Positions 1 to 6,582 of a stretch of DNA of 11,158 bases are shown piece after piece. The position numbers and the translations under genes are program-made. The notes beneath the pieces are model-generated. The model ran no database searches. It was given only the letters and a program-made list of their open reading frames with translations, and was not told the DNA's origin. Origin of the DNA: Candidatus Peribacteria bacterium (GTDB lineage Bacteria; Patescibacteriota; Gracilibacteria; Peribacterales; Peribacteraceae); NCBI GenBank assembly GCA_903854455.1, contig CAINWJ010000098.1, positions 1-11,158 of the forward strand. The letters are read 5' to 3'. Position 1 is the stretch's first letter; each line of letters opens with the position of its first letter.

Positions 1-1278
1 ACCGCTGATCAGCTCATCGAGCTCGCCAGTGGTTTGAAGAGCTCTCCTGTTTTGAAAGAAAAAGTGACCGGAGCAATCCATGCACGATGGGAGACACTCA
101 AAGGACAATTAGGGATAACAGATGCGACGAAGGGTCTGGAGAAAACAAAGGAATCAGCCGGTACACCTGCACCTGAAACTCCATCTGCGACCAAGGAAAA
201 GAAAGGTGCAGTCGCTTCCATTATGGAAACACTGGGTGGTTATGCGGAGAGCACGGCACAGTGGTTCGGCGATGCCTTCAAAGGAATAAAGCTACCATTC
301 TGGGCAAAGAAACTGGGGTACCGGGCATGCACACATGCGAGACTTTTCAATATCGGGGGCTGGCTGCCTGTAGGCGAAAGCATCGCAAGTTACGGCGAGC
401 AGGGACTTGTCATGACCGAGATCAGCGAGACAATCGCAAATTCTCCGTACAAGGAAAAATTCACGTTTAGCGGCGCATGCAATTCGAGTGAATGGAACAA
501 CTACAAAGTACAATTCGCTGCAAATTCTGCCAATACGGCTGCGGTACTGACGACAAAATATATGAAAATGAAGGAAGATACACCAGGACCGATTGCCATC
601 ACATTGGATGACCTCCTCAAAGATCCCAAAAAAGTCCAGGAAGTAGCTGCAACGGAGGCACTCAAGAACAAAGAACAAGCTGTGCTGGCAAACCAAGAAT
701 GGAGCTCGCTCGGTGTTCGGGAAGTTCAGTTCAGCGAGACTGAGACATCTTTTGACCGAACGACCAAAAAGTTGGTCGCAAGCGAGAAATCTTTTGCTGC
801 GAACGGTCAGGAACTTACCGAGAAAAATGGCGAATTACAAGATAAGAAGCTGCAAACGTTGAAACAAATGATGAGTCAGATAACAGGTGCGGACCGGCTG
901 GTCATCAGTGGCACAAATACAATTTCATTCAAGCGCGAAAACGATTCCACGATTGCAAATATTTCTGTGACAAATAAGACAATCGACGAAGATACAGGAA
1001 AGTCACTAAATGAAATACTGACAAAAGCCACCTGGAAGGGATACAAGGAAATCGCGATCCAAGCGAATGATCGACAGGAGAACAAAAAAATGATTGAACT
1101 GAAATTCCAAGGAACCACAGGTGTGCTCTCCGTGCCGCAAGGATTGACAATGATTACGGCACTTGGGACACAAATTAGCGGATTGGATACAGACGATATT
1201 CCCGATAAAGGTCGTCAATGGATATTGAAGGATGGCAATTTTTCGAAAAAGGAAGATTCCGTACCTACCGCTTCATAA
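1..1278 (+). CDS. Unrecognised protein, 5' end cut by the window edge
   Basis: The reading frame is open from base 1, and 425 codons are visible before TAA, so the true start lies upstream. A TTG at 34 would be an internal start, but the residues before it (TADQLIELASG) read as protein, so I do not use it. I recognise no family. What can be seen: a Pro/Thr/Lys/Glu-rich low-complexity linker at about residues 52-70, then an aromatic-rich stretch (QWFGDAF, FWAKKLG), then a long polar Lys/Glu/Gln/Thr-rich part that is probably helical (about 210-290), then a beta-like region rich in Ile/Thr/Asn. No clear membrane span or catalytic motif is visible. The DNA is AT-richer than its neighbours (20 G+C of 60 at 961-1020). 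The next gene starts 16 bases downstream, so the two are probably co-transcribed. Function unknown. Confidence 0.8.
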   Translation, partial: TADQLIELASGLKSSPVLKEKVTGAIHARWETLKGQLGITDATKGLEKTKESAGTPAPETPSATKEKKGAVASIMETLGGYAESTAQWFGDAFKGIKLPFWAKKLGYRACTHARLFNIGGWLPVGESIASYGEQGLVMTEISETIANSPYKEKFTFSGACNSSEWNNYKVQFAANSANTAAVLTTKYMKMKEDTPGPIAITLDDLLKDPKKVQEVAATEALKNKEQAVLANQEWSSLGVREVQFSETETSFDRTTKKLVASEKSFAANGQELTEKNGELQDKKLQTLKQMMSQITGADRLVISGTNTISFKRENDSTIANISVTNKTIDEDTGKSLNEILTKATWKGYKEIAIQANDRQENKKMIELKFQGTTGVLSVPQGLTMITALGTQISGLDTDDIPDKGRQWILKDGNFSKKEDSVPTAS

Positions 1279-1294
1279 GTACCCCATCATCCTT

Positions 1295-1870
1295 ATGGCC
1301 CCCGAAGCCCCCACCGAACAACCGGCAAGCCCAGTGGAAGCTGCGAAGCAGGCGTTGGCAGCTGCCAAGGCAAGTCTGATCCAGAAAGTACAGGCGGAGC
1401 TGGCAGCCGGTCCTCAGCGTCCGTCCATCAGTGCCGCACTCAACCAGCTGGCTGCAGCTGTGACGCCGGATGCCGTGAAGAATGCTCTCACTACGTTACA
1501 GGCTGATCCGAACTATCTCGCCATGAGCGAAGCGACGAGGACACAACTGGAAACGCTCCGGACGACGATCGGCACAACAACCAAGCAAGTGACCGACAAC
1601 ATTCCGGAGAAGGCACTCACCATCGGTGGAAAAGTCTGGGACTATGTGAAGTACCCCCTGACCGCTCTGGGAGGATTTGAAGCTGGAAGAATGTTGATCG
1701 GCGGAACGAAAACCGTCGGAGGATGGGTTAAAAATGGATGGGATAAGTTTTGGGATTTCTGCAAGAGCGGGGCGAAGCTGGGTCTCGCAGCGGGTGCTGG
1801 AGCTCTGGCATACATCGGCGCAACGTCGCTCTACCACGGATCGCAGGAGGAAAAGCCGAAGACGATGTAG
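1295..1870 (+). CDS. Unrecognised small protein, Ala-rich, with a C-terminal hydrophobic segment
   Basis: This is a 191-residue frame that I start at the ATG at 1295, 16 bases after the previous stop. An in-frame ATG at 1232 would overlap the upstream gene by 47 bases and add residues unlike the rest, so it is less likely. The N-terminus (1-40) is Ala/Pro/Glu-rich. Residues 45-105 look helical. Residues 113-155 are rich in Trp and Gly (W115, W144, W149, W153). Residues 161-181 form an Ala/Gly-rich hydrophobic stretch (LGLAAGAGALAYIGATSLYHG) that could be a membrane anchor, followed by a short charged tail ending EEKPKTM. There is no signal peptide and no known domain. Position between an unknown gene and a nuclease gene suggests one operon. 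It may be a membrane-associated partner of the upstream protein, but this is inference only. Confidence 0.75.
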   Translation: MAPEAPTEQPASPVEAAKQALAAAKASLIQKVQAELAAGPQRPSISAALNQLAAAVTPDAVKNALTTLQADPNYLAMSEATRTQLETLRTTIGTTTKQVTDNIPEKALTIGGKVWDYVKYPLTALGGFEAGRMLIGGTKTVGGWVKNGWDKFWDFCKSGAKLGLAAGAGALAYIGATSLYHGSQEEKPKTM

Positions 1871-1894
1871 GGCGAAAGGCATACACTGTGTCCC

Positions 1895-2722
1895 GTGCCC
1901 CTCTCCTATTCGCAGCTCCAGCTTTTTCGTCGCTGTCCGCGCCAGTACGAGTTTGACGTCGTGAAAGGTGTGAAGCGGACGATCACGCCGGGCGAGAGCT
2001 TCGGCTCCAGCATGCACAACACACTGAAGAAATGGGGAGAATTAGAGCTGGAACTAAGCCAAGATCAGAAGTCCGAAGCGGGAAAGCAGATCTCACTGCT
2101 GCCGGAAGAGAATCATCATGGCAATGCGCCGCGACCGCTCACGCTGCAGACACTCAGGACACTCTGGCGGGAATCGCTGATCGGGCAAGGCTACGCAACC
2201 CGCGCGGAGGCCGATGCGGCGTTGATGCGCGGAGATGGGATGCTCGAGGAAGTGTTTCGCTGGTGGAATAATGCTCAAGAGCGGGATGCTTCCCTCATAC
2301 TGGTAGCTGTCGAGAAAAGCTTCCGGCTGTCACTCAAGGGAAGCACGACGCCAGACATCGTCATCACCGGCCGCTTCGACCGCGTCGAGAGAACTGATGA
2401 AGGTCTCCGGATCATCGACTTCAAAACGACGAACCCACGCGCGCAGCAGGACGTCGAGAACGATCTGCAATTATCGATCTACGCGCTTGCTGCAGCGGAA
2501 ATCTGGAAGGAACCCGTGAGCGAATTGATCCTCCTCTGCATGACCGAGGACGGCGTCACCGAACAGAAGACAGCGCGATCACCGAGCCAGCTCAAAGACG
2601 CCGCAACGATGATCCGGCTGCTCGCAGAGAGAATCCAAACCGGGGATTATGCGCCGACACCGTCAGTGAACGTCTGCAGAAATTGCCCGTTCAGAGGAAT
2701 ATGTGATGTGAGGGCGGTGTAA
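1895..2722 (+). CDS. PD-(D/E)XK nuclease, RecB/AddB/Cas4-like, with four Fe-S cysteines
   Basis: The 275-residue product reads as a standalone nuclease of the PDDEXK_1 (RecB/AddB C-terminal, Cas4-like) superfamily, expected to cut DNA ends with Mg2+ or Mn2+. In order: an N-terminal SYSQLQLFRRCPRQYEF box with C14; H41 in GSSMH; E140; D162 in GRFDR; D175 and K177 in IIDFKTTN, the catalytic core; Q192 and Y196 in the QLSIYA helix; and C261, C264, C270 at the C-terminus. C14 plus the three C-terminal cysteines match the iron-staple 4Fe-4S arrangement known in AddB and Cas4. No helicase domain is attached and no CRISPR array or cas gene is in the window, so I call it a lone repair-type nuclease, not Cas4. 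The start is a GTG at 1895, 24 bases after the previous stop. A TACACT hexamer lies 7 bases before it. Confidence 0.9.
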   Translation: MPLSYSQLQLFRRCPRQYEFDVVKGVKRTITPGESFGSSMHNTLKKWGELELELSQDQKSEAGKQISLLPEENHHGNAPRPLTLQTLRTLWRESLIGQGYATRAEADAALMRGDGMLEEVFRWWNNAQERDASLILVAVEKSFRLSLKGSTTPDIVITGRFDRVERTDEGLRIIDFKTTNPRAQQDVENDLQLSIYALAAAEIWKEPVSELILLCMTEDGVTEQKTARSPSQLKDAATMIRLLAERIQTGDYAPTPSVNVCRNCPFRGICDVRAV

Positions 2723-2723
2723 T

Positions 2724-2783
2724 CCCTCATCCTCGGTCCTTCTCCCGACCCTTCGGCTTCGCTCAGGGCGAGTGGGAGAAGGA
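2724..2783 (+). repeat. REP-like palindromic element, copy A
   Basis: A perfect 10-bp inverted repeat, TCCTTCTCCC (2737-2746) with GGGAGAAGGA (2774-2783), encloses a smaller imperfect palindrome (CCCT...AGGG). It is preceded by a pyrimidine-rich leader, CCCTCATCCTCGG. The leader-plus-hairpin layout recurs on the other strand at 2818-2856 and 5452-5488. It lies directly after the nuclease stop and may help define that transcript's 3' end, but there is no T-run, so it is not a standard terminator. Confidence 0.6.
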
Positions 2784-2817
2784 TGCCTTGCTTTGATACC
2801 TGATTCGAAATCATATC

Positions 2818-2856
2818 CCCCCTCTCCCGTCGGGGGAGGGGGTCAGGGGGTGGGGG
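2818..2856 (-). repeat. REP-like palindromic element, copy B, between convergent genes
   Basis: An 11-bp stem, 2818-2828 with 2832-2842, closes on a 3-base loop and has one G-T wobble and no mismatch. It is followed on the + strand by further G-runs (GGTCAGGGGGTGGGGG). Read on the - strand it has the same order as copy A: a C-rich leader, then a palindrome. It lies 5 bases past the stop of the - strand gene at 2861 and could act as a two-way transcription stop, though no T-run follows. Confidence 0.55.
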
Positions 2857-2860
2857 CAAC

Positions 2861-3394
2861 CTACTTCCTCGGCAACTGTCTCTTGGTCGAGTAGTTCTCC
2901 TGATTCTTGAGGCTCTTCACCGCCTCAACGAAATCCGGGCGGAAGCGCAGGAGGACATCCTTCACCGGCTCCTTCACGAAGTTGCCATCGAGCATCGAAC
3001 GGGTCATCGTCGTGAGTTCCTTGGTGAGGTGGGTCTTGAGAATGGAGAGAAACTTGGCGGGTGCGGCGAGGTAGATCTCCTGGATCTTCTGCTCACGGAC
3101 GACGAGACCGAGGCGCTTGACCAGCACGTTGGCGAAGTCGCGGAGACGGTTCTTCTCGATCTGGTTCAAGTCAGCTGTTCCGCTGAGCATCCCACCACCG
3201 CCAGCTGCTGCCGGACTGCCGACCAAGCCCTGACGTTCATCGAACTCCACTTCCTTAGACTCGATCAACTCTTCCTTGACGAGTGTGTGACCGCCGACAT
3301 CCACCAGCTTGCACCGGTGATTGTCACAGATGACGAGGAGAGTGGGCTTGTCGATCTCGGGCATGGCATCGGGGAGGCGGACGGGCTTGGACAT
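2861..3394 (-). CDS. Host-attachment / baeRF-like family protein
   Basis: The 177-residue protein matches the general pattern of the 'protein required for attachment to host cells' (Host_attach, PF10116) and baeRF families, relatives of the eRF1 fold whose biochemical role is not settled. Visible marks are a first strand LLVICDN (19-25), a Gly/Ala-rich loop (60-72), an FANVLVKRL helix (87-95), the typical IYLAAPAKFLSILKTHL strand-helix (107-123), and DGNFVKEPVKDVLLRF (136-151), which corresponds to the family's DLT...P..EL ending. The usual DLT is DGN here. I chose the ATG at 3394. The frame stays open to 3514, but that extension is repeat-derived and Phe/Tyr-rich. An ATG at 3364 is also possible. 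Neither start has a Shine-Dalgarno sequence, and the leader is pyrimidine-rich. The gene stands alone, convergent with the nuclease and divergent from tRNA-Glu. Confidence 0.78.
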   Translation of the reverse strand: MSKPVRLPDAMPEIDKPTLLVICDNHRCKLVDVGGHTLVKEELIESKEVEFDERQGLVGSPAAAGGGGMLSGTADLNQIEKNRLRDFANVLVKRLGLVVREQKIQEIYLAAPAKFLSILKTHLTKELTTMTRSMLDGNFVKEPVKDVLLRFRPDFVEAVKSLKNQENYSTKRQLPRK

Positions 3395-3459
3395 GAGGAG
3401 GAGGGAGAAATTGGTTGATGGTGCTATGGATAAGCAGCTCGACCGGAAGTAATTGAGAC

Positions 3460-3543
3460 TGTAGAATGTAAAATGTAGAATTCGCAAGCGATCCCTAGGA
3501 TGGTACCGAATCATTCTACAGTATACATTCTACATTTTACATT
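3460..3543. repeat. Inverted A/T-rich repeat built from 8-base units
   Basis: A perfect 17-bp inverted repeat has one arm at 3465-3481 (AATGTAAAATGTAGAAT) and its complement at 3527-3543, separated by 45 bases. Each side is itself made of short units of the type TGTAGAAT/TGTAAAAT. The unit occurs at 3460-3467 and 3474-3481, and in the opposite orientation at 3513-3520 and 3527-3534. The spacer contains CCTAGG and GGTACC. It sits in the region shared upstream of the baeRF-like gene (-) and tRNA-Glu (+). No coding function is seen. It could fold as a cruciform or RNA hairpin. Confidence 0.75.
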
Positions 3544-3598
3544 TTTTCTTTCTCGTATCCGGAAGCGAACAAACTGTCATTGCGCTCATTCCATCTCC

Positions 3599-3673
3599 GG
3601 CCTCATCGTCTAACGGTTAGGACACAGGATTCTCATTCCTGTAATCGGGGTTCGATTCCCCGTGAGGCTGCCA
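3599..3673 (+). tRNA. trnE: tRNA-Glu, anticodon CUC, CCA encoded
   Basis: The 75-base gene folds as a full cloverleaf. The acceptor stem is GGCCTCA (3599-3605) with TGAGGCT (3663-3669), U8 is at 3606, and the anticodon stem CAGGA/TCCTG closes a seven-base loop TTCTCAT with anticodon CTC. The T-stem CGGGG/CCCCG (3646-3650, 3658-3662) closes the loop TTCGATT. The discriminator is G3670, followed by an encoded CCA at 3671-3673. It decodes GAG. The first acceptor pair is G1-U72 rather than G-C. A start at 3600 would give the discriminator U and no encoded CCA, which fits less well. Confidence 0.97.
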
Positions 3674-3686
3674 TCAACCAAATGTC

Positions 3687-3720
3687 GATTGAATAATTCT
3701 ATCTTCGACGTAATTCAATC
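3687..3720. terminator. Possible hairpin between tRNA-Glu and the helicase gene
   Basis: GATTGAAT (3687-3694) pairs with ATTCAATC (3713-3720) across an 18-base loop, with an alternative nested pairing GTCGA/TCGAC. It lies 13 bases past the tRNA and 5 bases past the stop of the - strand helicase gene, where a convergent terminator would be expected. There is no T-run, so the call is weak. Confidence 0.3.
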
Positions 3721-3725
3721 TGTGA

Positions 3726-5420
3726 TTACTCCCCCCTCGCCATCATCTCCAATCTGACCATCCGGATGTCATCGTACGGCACCGCTCCGTCGAAATCGTC
3801 GAAGACCGGTCGCAGCAGTTCCAGTCCATGCTGCTGAAACGAGGTAACGATCCCCGCACGCGCCGGAATGTCGGCGGTGAGGTAACCGACATCACACGCT
3901 TCGCCGCTCGCGATGATCTTCTCCATGTAAAGCATCACCCGCTGCGGCTTGATGCCGGACTGCGCGGCGATATTCGCAAGGCTCACCTTGTCTTTGATGA
4001 GCCGCGCGATGGACATCATGCGTTCGTGACGCTTCGGCTTCAGGGGCTTGGCTTTGCGGGGGAAGGAATCGGCAACCGGTACTTCCCGCACCGGCGGGAC
4101 GAAGAGCGGACGCGGCTGGTACTTCTTCGCCTGATCGGCGAGTGCGTCGTAGAACGCCGTGACGAGCGGTTCCGCGCGGATCGATGATTTGCTCCATCTC
4201 TCAACCATCAAACCATCACCGGACCGGACACGGCTCATCGCGACGTATGCTTGTCCCGGCTCCCAGAGTGAGTGCAGATCCACGATGAGGCGATCGAGTG
4301 AGGCACCCTGCGCCTTGTGGATCGTCGTCGCCCATGCCAGCGTCACCGGGAAGTTGATCGCCGCCATCACCTCGTTGCCGTCGCCGTCGAGCACAGAAAA
4401 CTGCTCCCTGCCAACCTCGATGGTTTCACCCGTGAGCAGCTCAACGAAGAGTGACTCCTCGCCAATCGCACCGATGTGCCCGAGGCTGCCATTTACGTAC
4501 TGGAACCCACCGGAAGCATCGTTCTTGCGCATCATGACGAGCGCACCTTCCTTGAGCAGCAGCGTTTCCGGAATGGGCATGGATTTCTTGGCGGACTCGA
4601 GGTACTTCTCCGACCCGATGTACGTCGTGGGGAAGGTATGGAGCTTCTTCGGCGATGCCTCCAGCCTGCGCAGATTGTACTGCTCGGCCTGCGCGCGGTG
4701 CGGGTAGAGCCGCGTGGCATCGGTACCAACGCCCGATGGCGTCGTCCGCTCGTGGAGGAAGTCATGAACCCGATCATTCACAATCCCCTCCCGGACGAAG
4801 TTCAAGATCTCCAGAAAATTCACGTCCTGTGTCCGCATGACGGTGGAGAGGAGTGCCGGTTCGAAGCCGCTCTCCCGCCAGACCGGATGCTGGAATGCCC
4901 AATCCTTCGCCTGTTGAAACGTTGCGATAGGCGGCAGCTGCGCGAAGTCCCCTACAGCGATGATCCGAAGTCCGCCCCACGGCTCATCACTCCCACGTGC
5001 AATTCTCGACACAGCCTCCGCCGCCGCGAGCGTCTCGCCGGAGAGCATGGAGATCTCATCGATGACAACGCAACAGGCCCTGAGCAGGCGATTGATCACT
5101 CTCCTGTTTTTCACCGCTCTGGCTACCGCCACCCTGGCTCCGCCCTCCAGAATCCCGAGACCGAAGAAGCTGTGGAACGTCCGCCCACCGACGATCACCG
5201 CCGCGGCACCCGTCGACGCGACCACCGGAAACTCCGCCGAAGATTTGTTGGCGAGGTAACGGTCTAAGAGGAAGCTCTTGCCCGTCCCGGCGGCACCCGT
5301 CAGGAACACGTTGCCCTGCCGATGCAGCACATCCAGTGCCTTGGTCTGGCACGGAGTGAGTGACGCCAATGGTGCGGATGTAGTCATGGGAGCGGCGGGG
5401 ATAGTAGCACTGGAGGACAT
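3726..5420 (-). CDS. PIF1-like DNA helicase with C-terminal helix-turn-helix domain
   Basis: The 564-residue product is a superfamily 1B, PIF1/RecD2-type 5'-3' helicase. Motifs in order: Walker A GAAGTGKS (42-49), STGAAA (69-74) with the GGRTFHSFFG block (78-87), Walker B VVIDEISML (118-126), GDFAQLPP (157-164), VMRT near 194-197, a YVNGSLG strand (308-314) typical of PIF1, TIHKAQGASLDRLIVDL (366-382), and the arginine-finger motif AYVAMSRVRS (391-400, R397). After a Pro/Lys-rich linker (434-465), residues 466-510 (KDKVSLANIAAQSGIKP, then a second helix) resemble the HTH_40-type domain seen at the C-termini of some PIF1 and RecQ proteins. Its likely role is unwinding structured DNA during replication or repair. 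The ATG at 5420 has no Shine-Dalgarno; the ATG at 5387 is an alternative. The gene is GC-rich (44 of 60 at 4681-4740) and monocistronic. Confidence 0.93.
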   Translation of the reverse strand: MSSSATIPAAPMTTSAPLASLTPCQTKALDVLHRQGNVFLTGAAGTGKSFLLDRYLANKSSAEFPVVASTGAAAVIVGGRTFHSFFGLGILEGGARVAVARAVKNRRVINRLLRACCVVIDEISMLSGETLAAAEAVSRIARGSDEPWGGLRIIAVGDFAQLPPIATFQQAKDWAFQHPVWRESGFEPALLSTVMRTQDVNFLEILNFVREGIVNDRVHDFLHERTTPSGVGTDATRLYPHRAQAEQYNLRRLEASPKKLHTFPTTYIGSEKYLESAKKSMPIPETLLLKEGALVMMRKNDASGGFQYVNGSLGHIGAIGEESLFVELLTGETIEVGREQFSVLDGDGNEVMAAINFPVTLAWATTIHKAQGASLDRLIVDLHSLWEPGQAYVAMSRVRSGDGLMVERWSKSSIRAEPLVTAFYDALADQAKKYQPRPLFVPPVREVPVADSFPRKAKPLKPKRHERMMSIARLIKDKVSLANIAAQSGIKPQRVMLYMEKIIASGEACDVGYLTADIPARAGIVTSFQQHGLELLRPVFDDFDGAVPYDDIRMVRLEMMARGE

Positions 5421-5451
5421 GGGAGAGTGGGGAAATAAGCGTGACCGCTAC

Positions 5452-5488
5452 TTCTCTCCCCCTGCAGGGGTAGAGACCGAGTGAGGGG
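5452..5488 (-). repeat. REP-like palindromic element, copy C
   Basis: TCTCT (5453-5457) and AGAGA (5472-5476) flank the perfect palindrome CCCCTGCAGGGG (5459-5470) with one mismatched pair between. Read on the - strand, the leader is CCCTCACTCGGTCTCTACCC, close to the copy A leader CCCTCATCCTCGGTCCTTCT. It lies in the 215-base gap between the NYN and helicase genes, just upstream of the helicase start. The rest of that gap shows only a weak -10-like TATATT on the - strand near 5530-5535 and no gene. Confidence 0.5.
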
Positions 5489-5635
5489 AACGTGCGCGAA
5501 GAGGAAAAAGATTGGGACTTCGAGACAATGAATATAAATGGAGAGAAAAGGATGACTATTTTCTTGCCTTGAGATCATTGGATTGATAGACTGCTCTCGT
5601 ATCCTGACGAAGAGGAATCCGAACGGTGTTAGTGC

Positions 5636-6157
5636 CTAAGGAGACCTCTTCACTTTATTGTATGCGACTTTTTCCTGAACGCCGGAGCTATCGAGGTAAT
5701 CGAAGAAAGACGGCTGGAGCTTGCGATACAGAGAAGAAGCGACACTGCGGTTTGGGAAGAGAATTTTTACAAATCTGCCCCGACCTATCAGATAGTCAAC
5801 CATCTTCTTGTAATCACCATCACCCGACACGAGCAGGATCTTGTCGAAGTCCCCTCGGTCAATCAGCGCTCTCATCACCTCGAAGATGATTTCAGTATCA
5901 ACGTTACCCTTCTTGGCACCCTTCATATCGGATGTATGTTCCCGAAACATGAGCATGAATCCGGCTTTTTTAAGATTGTCGTAGAGTGCCTTCTGCTTGC
6001 AATCAATAAACCCGAGGAAATACAGCGCCTCAGAAACATGGTACTTATCACGGAGGTATATCCGGAACTTCCCGAAATCGATTTTCCAGTGGTTCTCCCG
6101 CGTACCGTAGTACAGGTTCTGGCCGTCGATGAAGGCAAGATTGGCTTCCTGCTGCAT
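5636..6157 (-). CDS. NYN domain protein, LabA/DUF88-like putative ribonuclease
   Basis: The 173-residue protein has the NYN (PIN-like) fold signature of the LabA/DUF88/limkain-b1 group, metal-dependent enzymes thought to act on RNA. The acidic set expected to bind metal is visible: D11 in AFIDGQNL with N14, D87 in KGNVDTEIIFEVMR, and D113/D115 in LLVSGDGDYKKMVDYL. The region after residue 125 (GRFVKILFPNRSVASSLYRKLQPSFFDYL) is the usual last strand and helix of this group. Length is that of a single-domain member, with no added OST-HTH. It is divergent from the cold-shock gene across 163 bases. The ATG at 6157 has no Shine-Dalgarno. Sampled base composition is lower in G+C than the helicase gene (25 of 60 at 6001-6060). 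Confidence 0.92.
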   Translation of the reverse strand: MQQEANLAFIDGQNLYYGTRENHWKIDFGKFRIYLRDKYHVSEALYFLGFIDCKQKALYDNLKKAGFMLMFREHTSDMKGAKKGNVDTEIIFEVMRALIDRGDFDKILLVSGDGDYKKMVDYLIGRGRFVKILFPNRSVASSLYRKLQPSFFDYLDSSGVQEKVAYNKVKRSP

Positions 6158-6168
6158 GCGGCAACAAT

Positions 6169-6186
6169 GGTATACGTACGTACACC
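6169..6186. promoter_or_regulatory. 18-bp near-palindrome, operator candidate
   Basis: GGTATACGTACGTACACC is self-complementary at 8 of its 9 base pairs (the 6172/6183 pair fails). It covers the putative -10 box of the NYN gene in the divergent NYN/cold-shock region. A dimeric regulator could bind here, but no regulator gene is adjacent. Confidence 0.35.
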
Positions 6187-6196
6187 CAAATACAAG
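6169..6196 (-). promoter_or_regulatory. Possible promoter of the NYN gene
   Basis: On the - strand, CTTGTA (6196-6191) and TATACC (6174-6169) are 16 bases apart and resemble -35 and -10 boxes. Transcription would begin about 5 bases before the ATG at 6157, giving an almost leaderless mRNA. Both boxes are poor matches, so this is tentative. Confidence 0.25.
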
Positions 6197-6256
6197 TCTG
6201 ATGTTTATTCCAAAATTTCCCGATCCAAAGAAAGTCCATTAAACCATAGCTTTCCC

Positions 6257-6305
6257 TTGACGGAAGGCGTACGCTCACTTGTCTTCTTCAAGACACTTCT
6301 ACTAT
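6257..6305 (+). promoter_or_regulatory. Cold-shock gene upstream region: promoter-like boxes and a hairpin
   Basis: TTGACG (6257-6262) is a good -35 box but has no good -10 at 17 bases. A second possibility is TTGTCT (6279-6284) with TACTAT (6300-6305) at 15 bases. TGTCTT-CTTC-AAGACA (6280-6295) forms a 6-bp hairpin with a 4-base loop. If TTGACG is used, transcription would begin near or just past this hairpin; if the second pair is used, the hairpin overlaps the promoter. These readings exclude each other in part. Confidence 0.3.
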
Positions 6306-6320
6306 TTCTCCTCTACCAGT

Positions 6321-6563
6321 ATGGCGACAGGAACTATCAAGACCAAGACCGACAAAGGGTTCGGTTTCATCTCCGTCCAGGGTTCGGACGACGTATTCTT
6401 CCATCATAGCGCCTGCAACGGGCAGTATGAGAACCTGCAGGTCGGACAGACAGTGCAGTTCGATATCGAACAGGGCCCCAAGGGTCCCAAGGCATCGAAC
6501 GTTGTCCTCGCTGCCGAAGGCACAGAGACAGCTCCGGCTGCCGACACGACATTGGCTGCCTAA
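6321..6563 (+). CDS. Cold-shock domain protein (Csp family)
   Basis: The 80-residue protein is a single cold-shock (OB-fold) domain that binds single-stranded RNA or DNA. RNP1 is KGFGFI (12-17) and RNP2 is DVFFHHS (24-30). The strand VGQTVQFDIEQGPKGPKASNV (41-61) is the normal Csp second half. The usual KWFN before RNP1 is KTKT here, so the aromatic surface residue is absent, as in the GTIK-x-x-TDKGFGFI subgroup. The C-terminus carries an Ala/Thr-rich tail (64-80) beyond the core. I chose the ATG at 6321 because the family begins at this point; an upstream extension to 6279 adds Ser/Phe/Tyr residues unlike Csp. It is monocistronic, with a strong terminator 20 bases after the stop. The leader region has a small hairpin and weak promoter boxes. 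Confidence 0.95.
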   Translation: MATGTIKTKTDKGFGFISVQGSDDVFFHHSACNGQYENLQVGQTVQFDIEQGPKGPKASNVVLAAEGTETAPAADTTLAA

Positions 6564-6582
6564 TACAACGCCAATCCCAGAG

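Noticed and set aside
1232..1294. An earlier ATG (1232) for the second gene, with GAAGG directly before it
   Set aside because: The purine run touches the ATG, leaving no SD spacing, and the start would overlap the previous gene by 47 bases.
1496..2017. A 173-codon - strand frame opposite the second and third genes
   Set aside because: It overlaps two genes on the + strand, is Arg/His/Cys-rich, and shows no motif.
1895..2722. Calling the nuclease Cas4
   Set aside because: The Fe-S and catalytic pattern is shared with AddB and lone RecB-like nucleases, and no CRISPR or cas gene is in the window.
3395..3514. A longer start for the baeRF-like protein at 3514
   Set aside because: The added residues come from the inverted repeat region and do not fit the family's N-terminus.
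3460..3543. A CRISPR array made of the TGTAGAAT-type units
   Set aside because: The units are 8 bases, adjacent and partly inverted, with no regular spacers and no cas genes.
3600..3669. tRNA-Glu starting at 3600 with discriminator U and no encoded CCA
   Set aside because: The fold starting at 3599 keeps U8, a normal seven-pair acceptor stem, discriminator G and an encoded CCA.
4476..5267. A 263-codon open frame on the + strand opposite the helicase gene
   Set aside because: It is a shadow of a GC-rich gene with all PIF1 motifs on the other strand; its product is Arg/Pro/Leu-rich with no domain.
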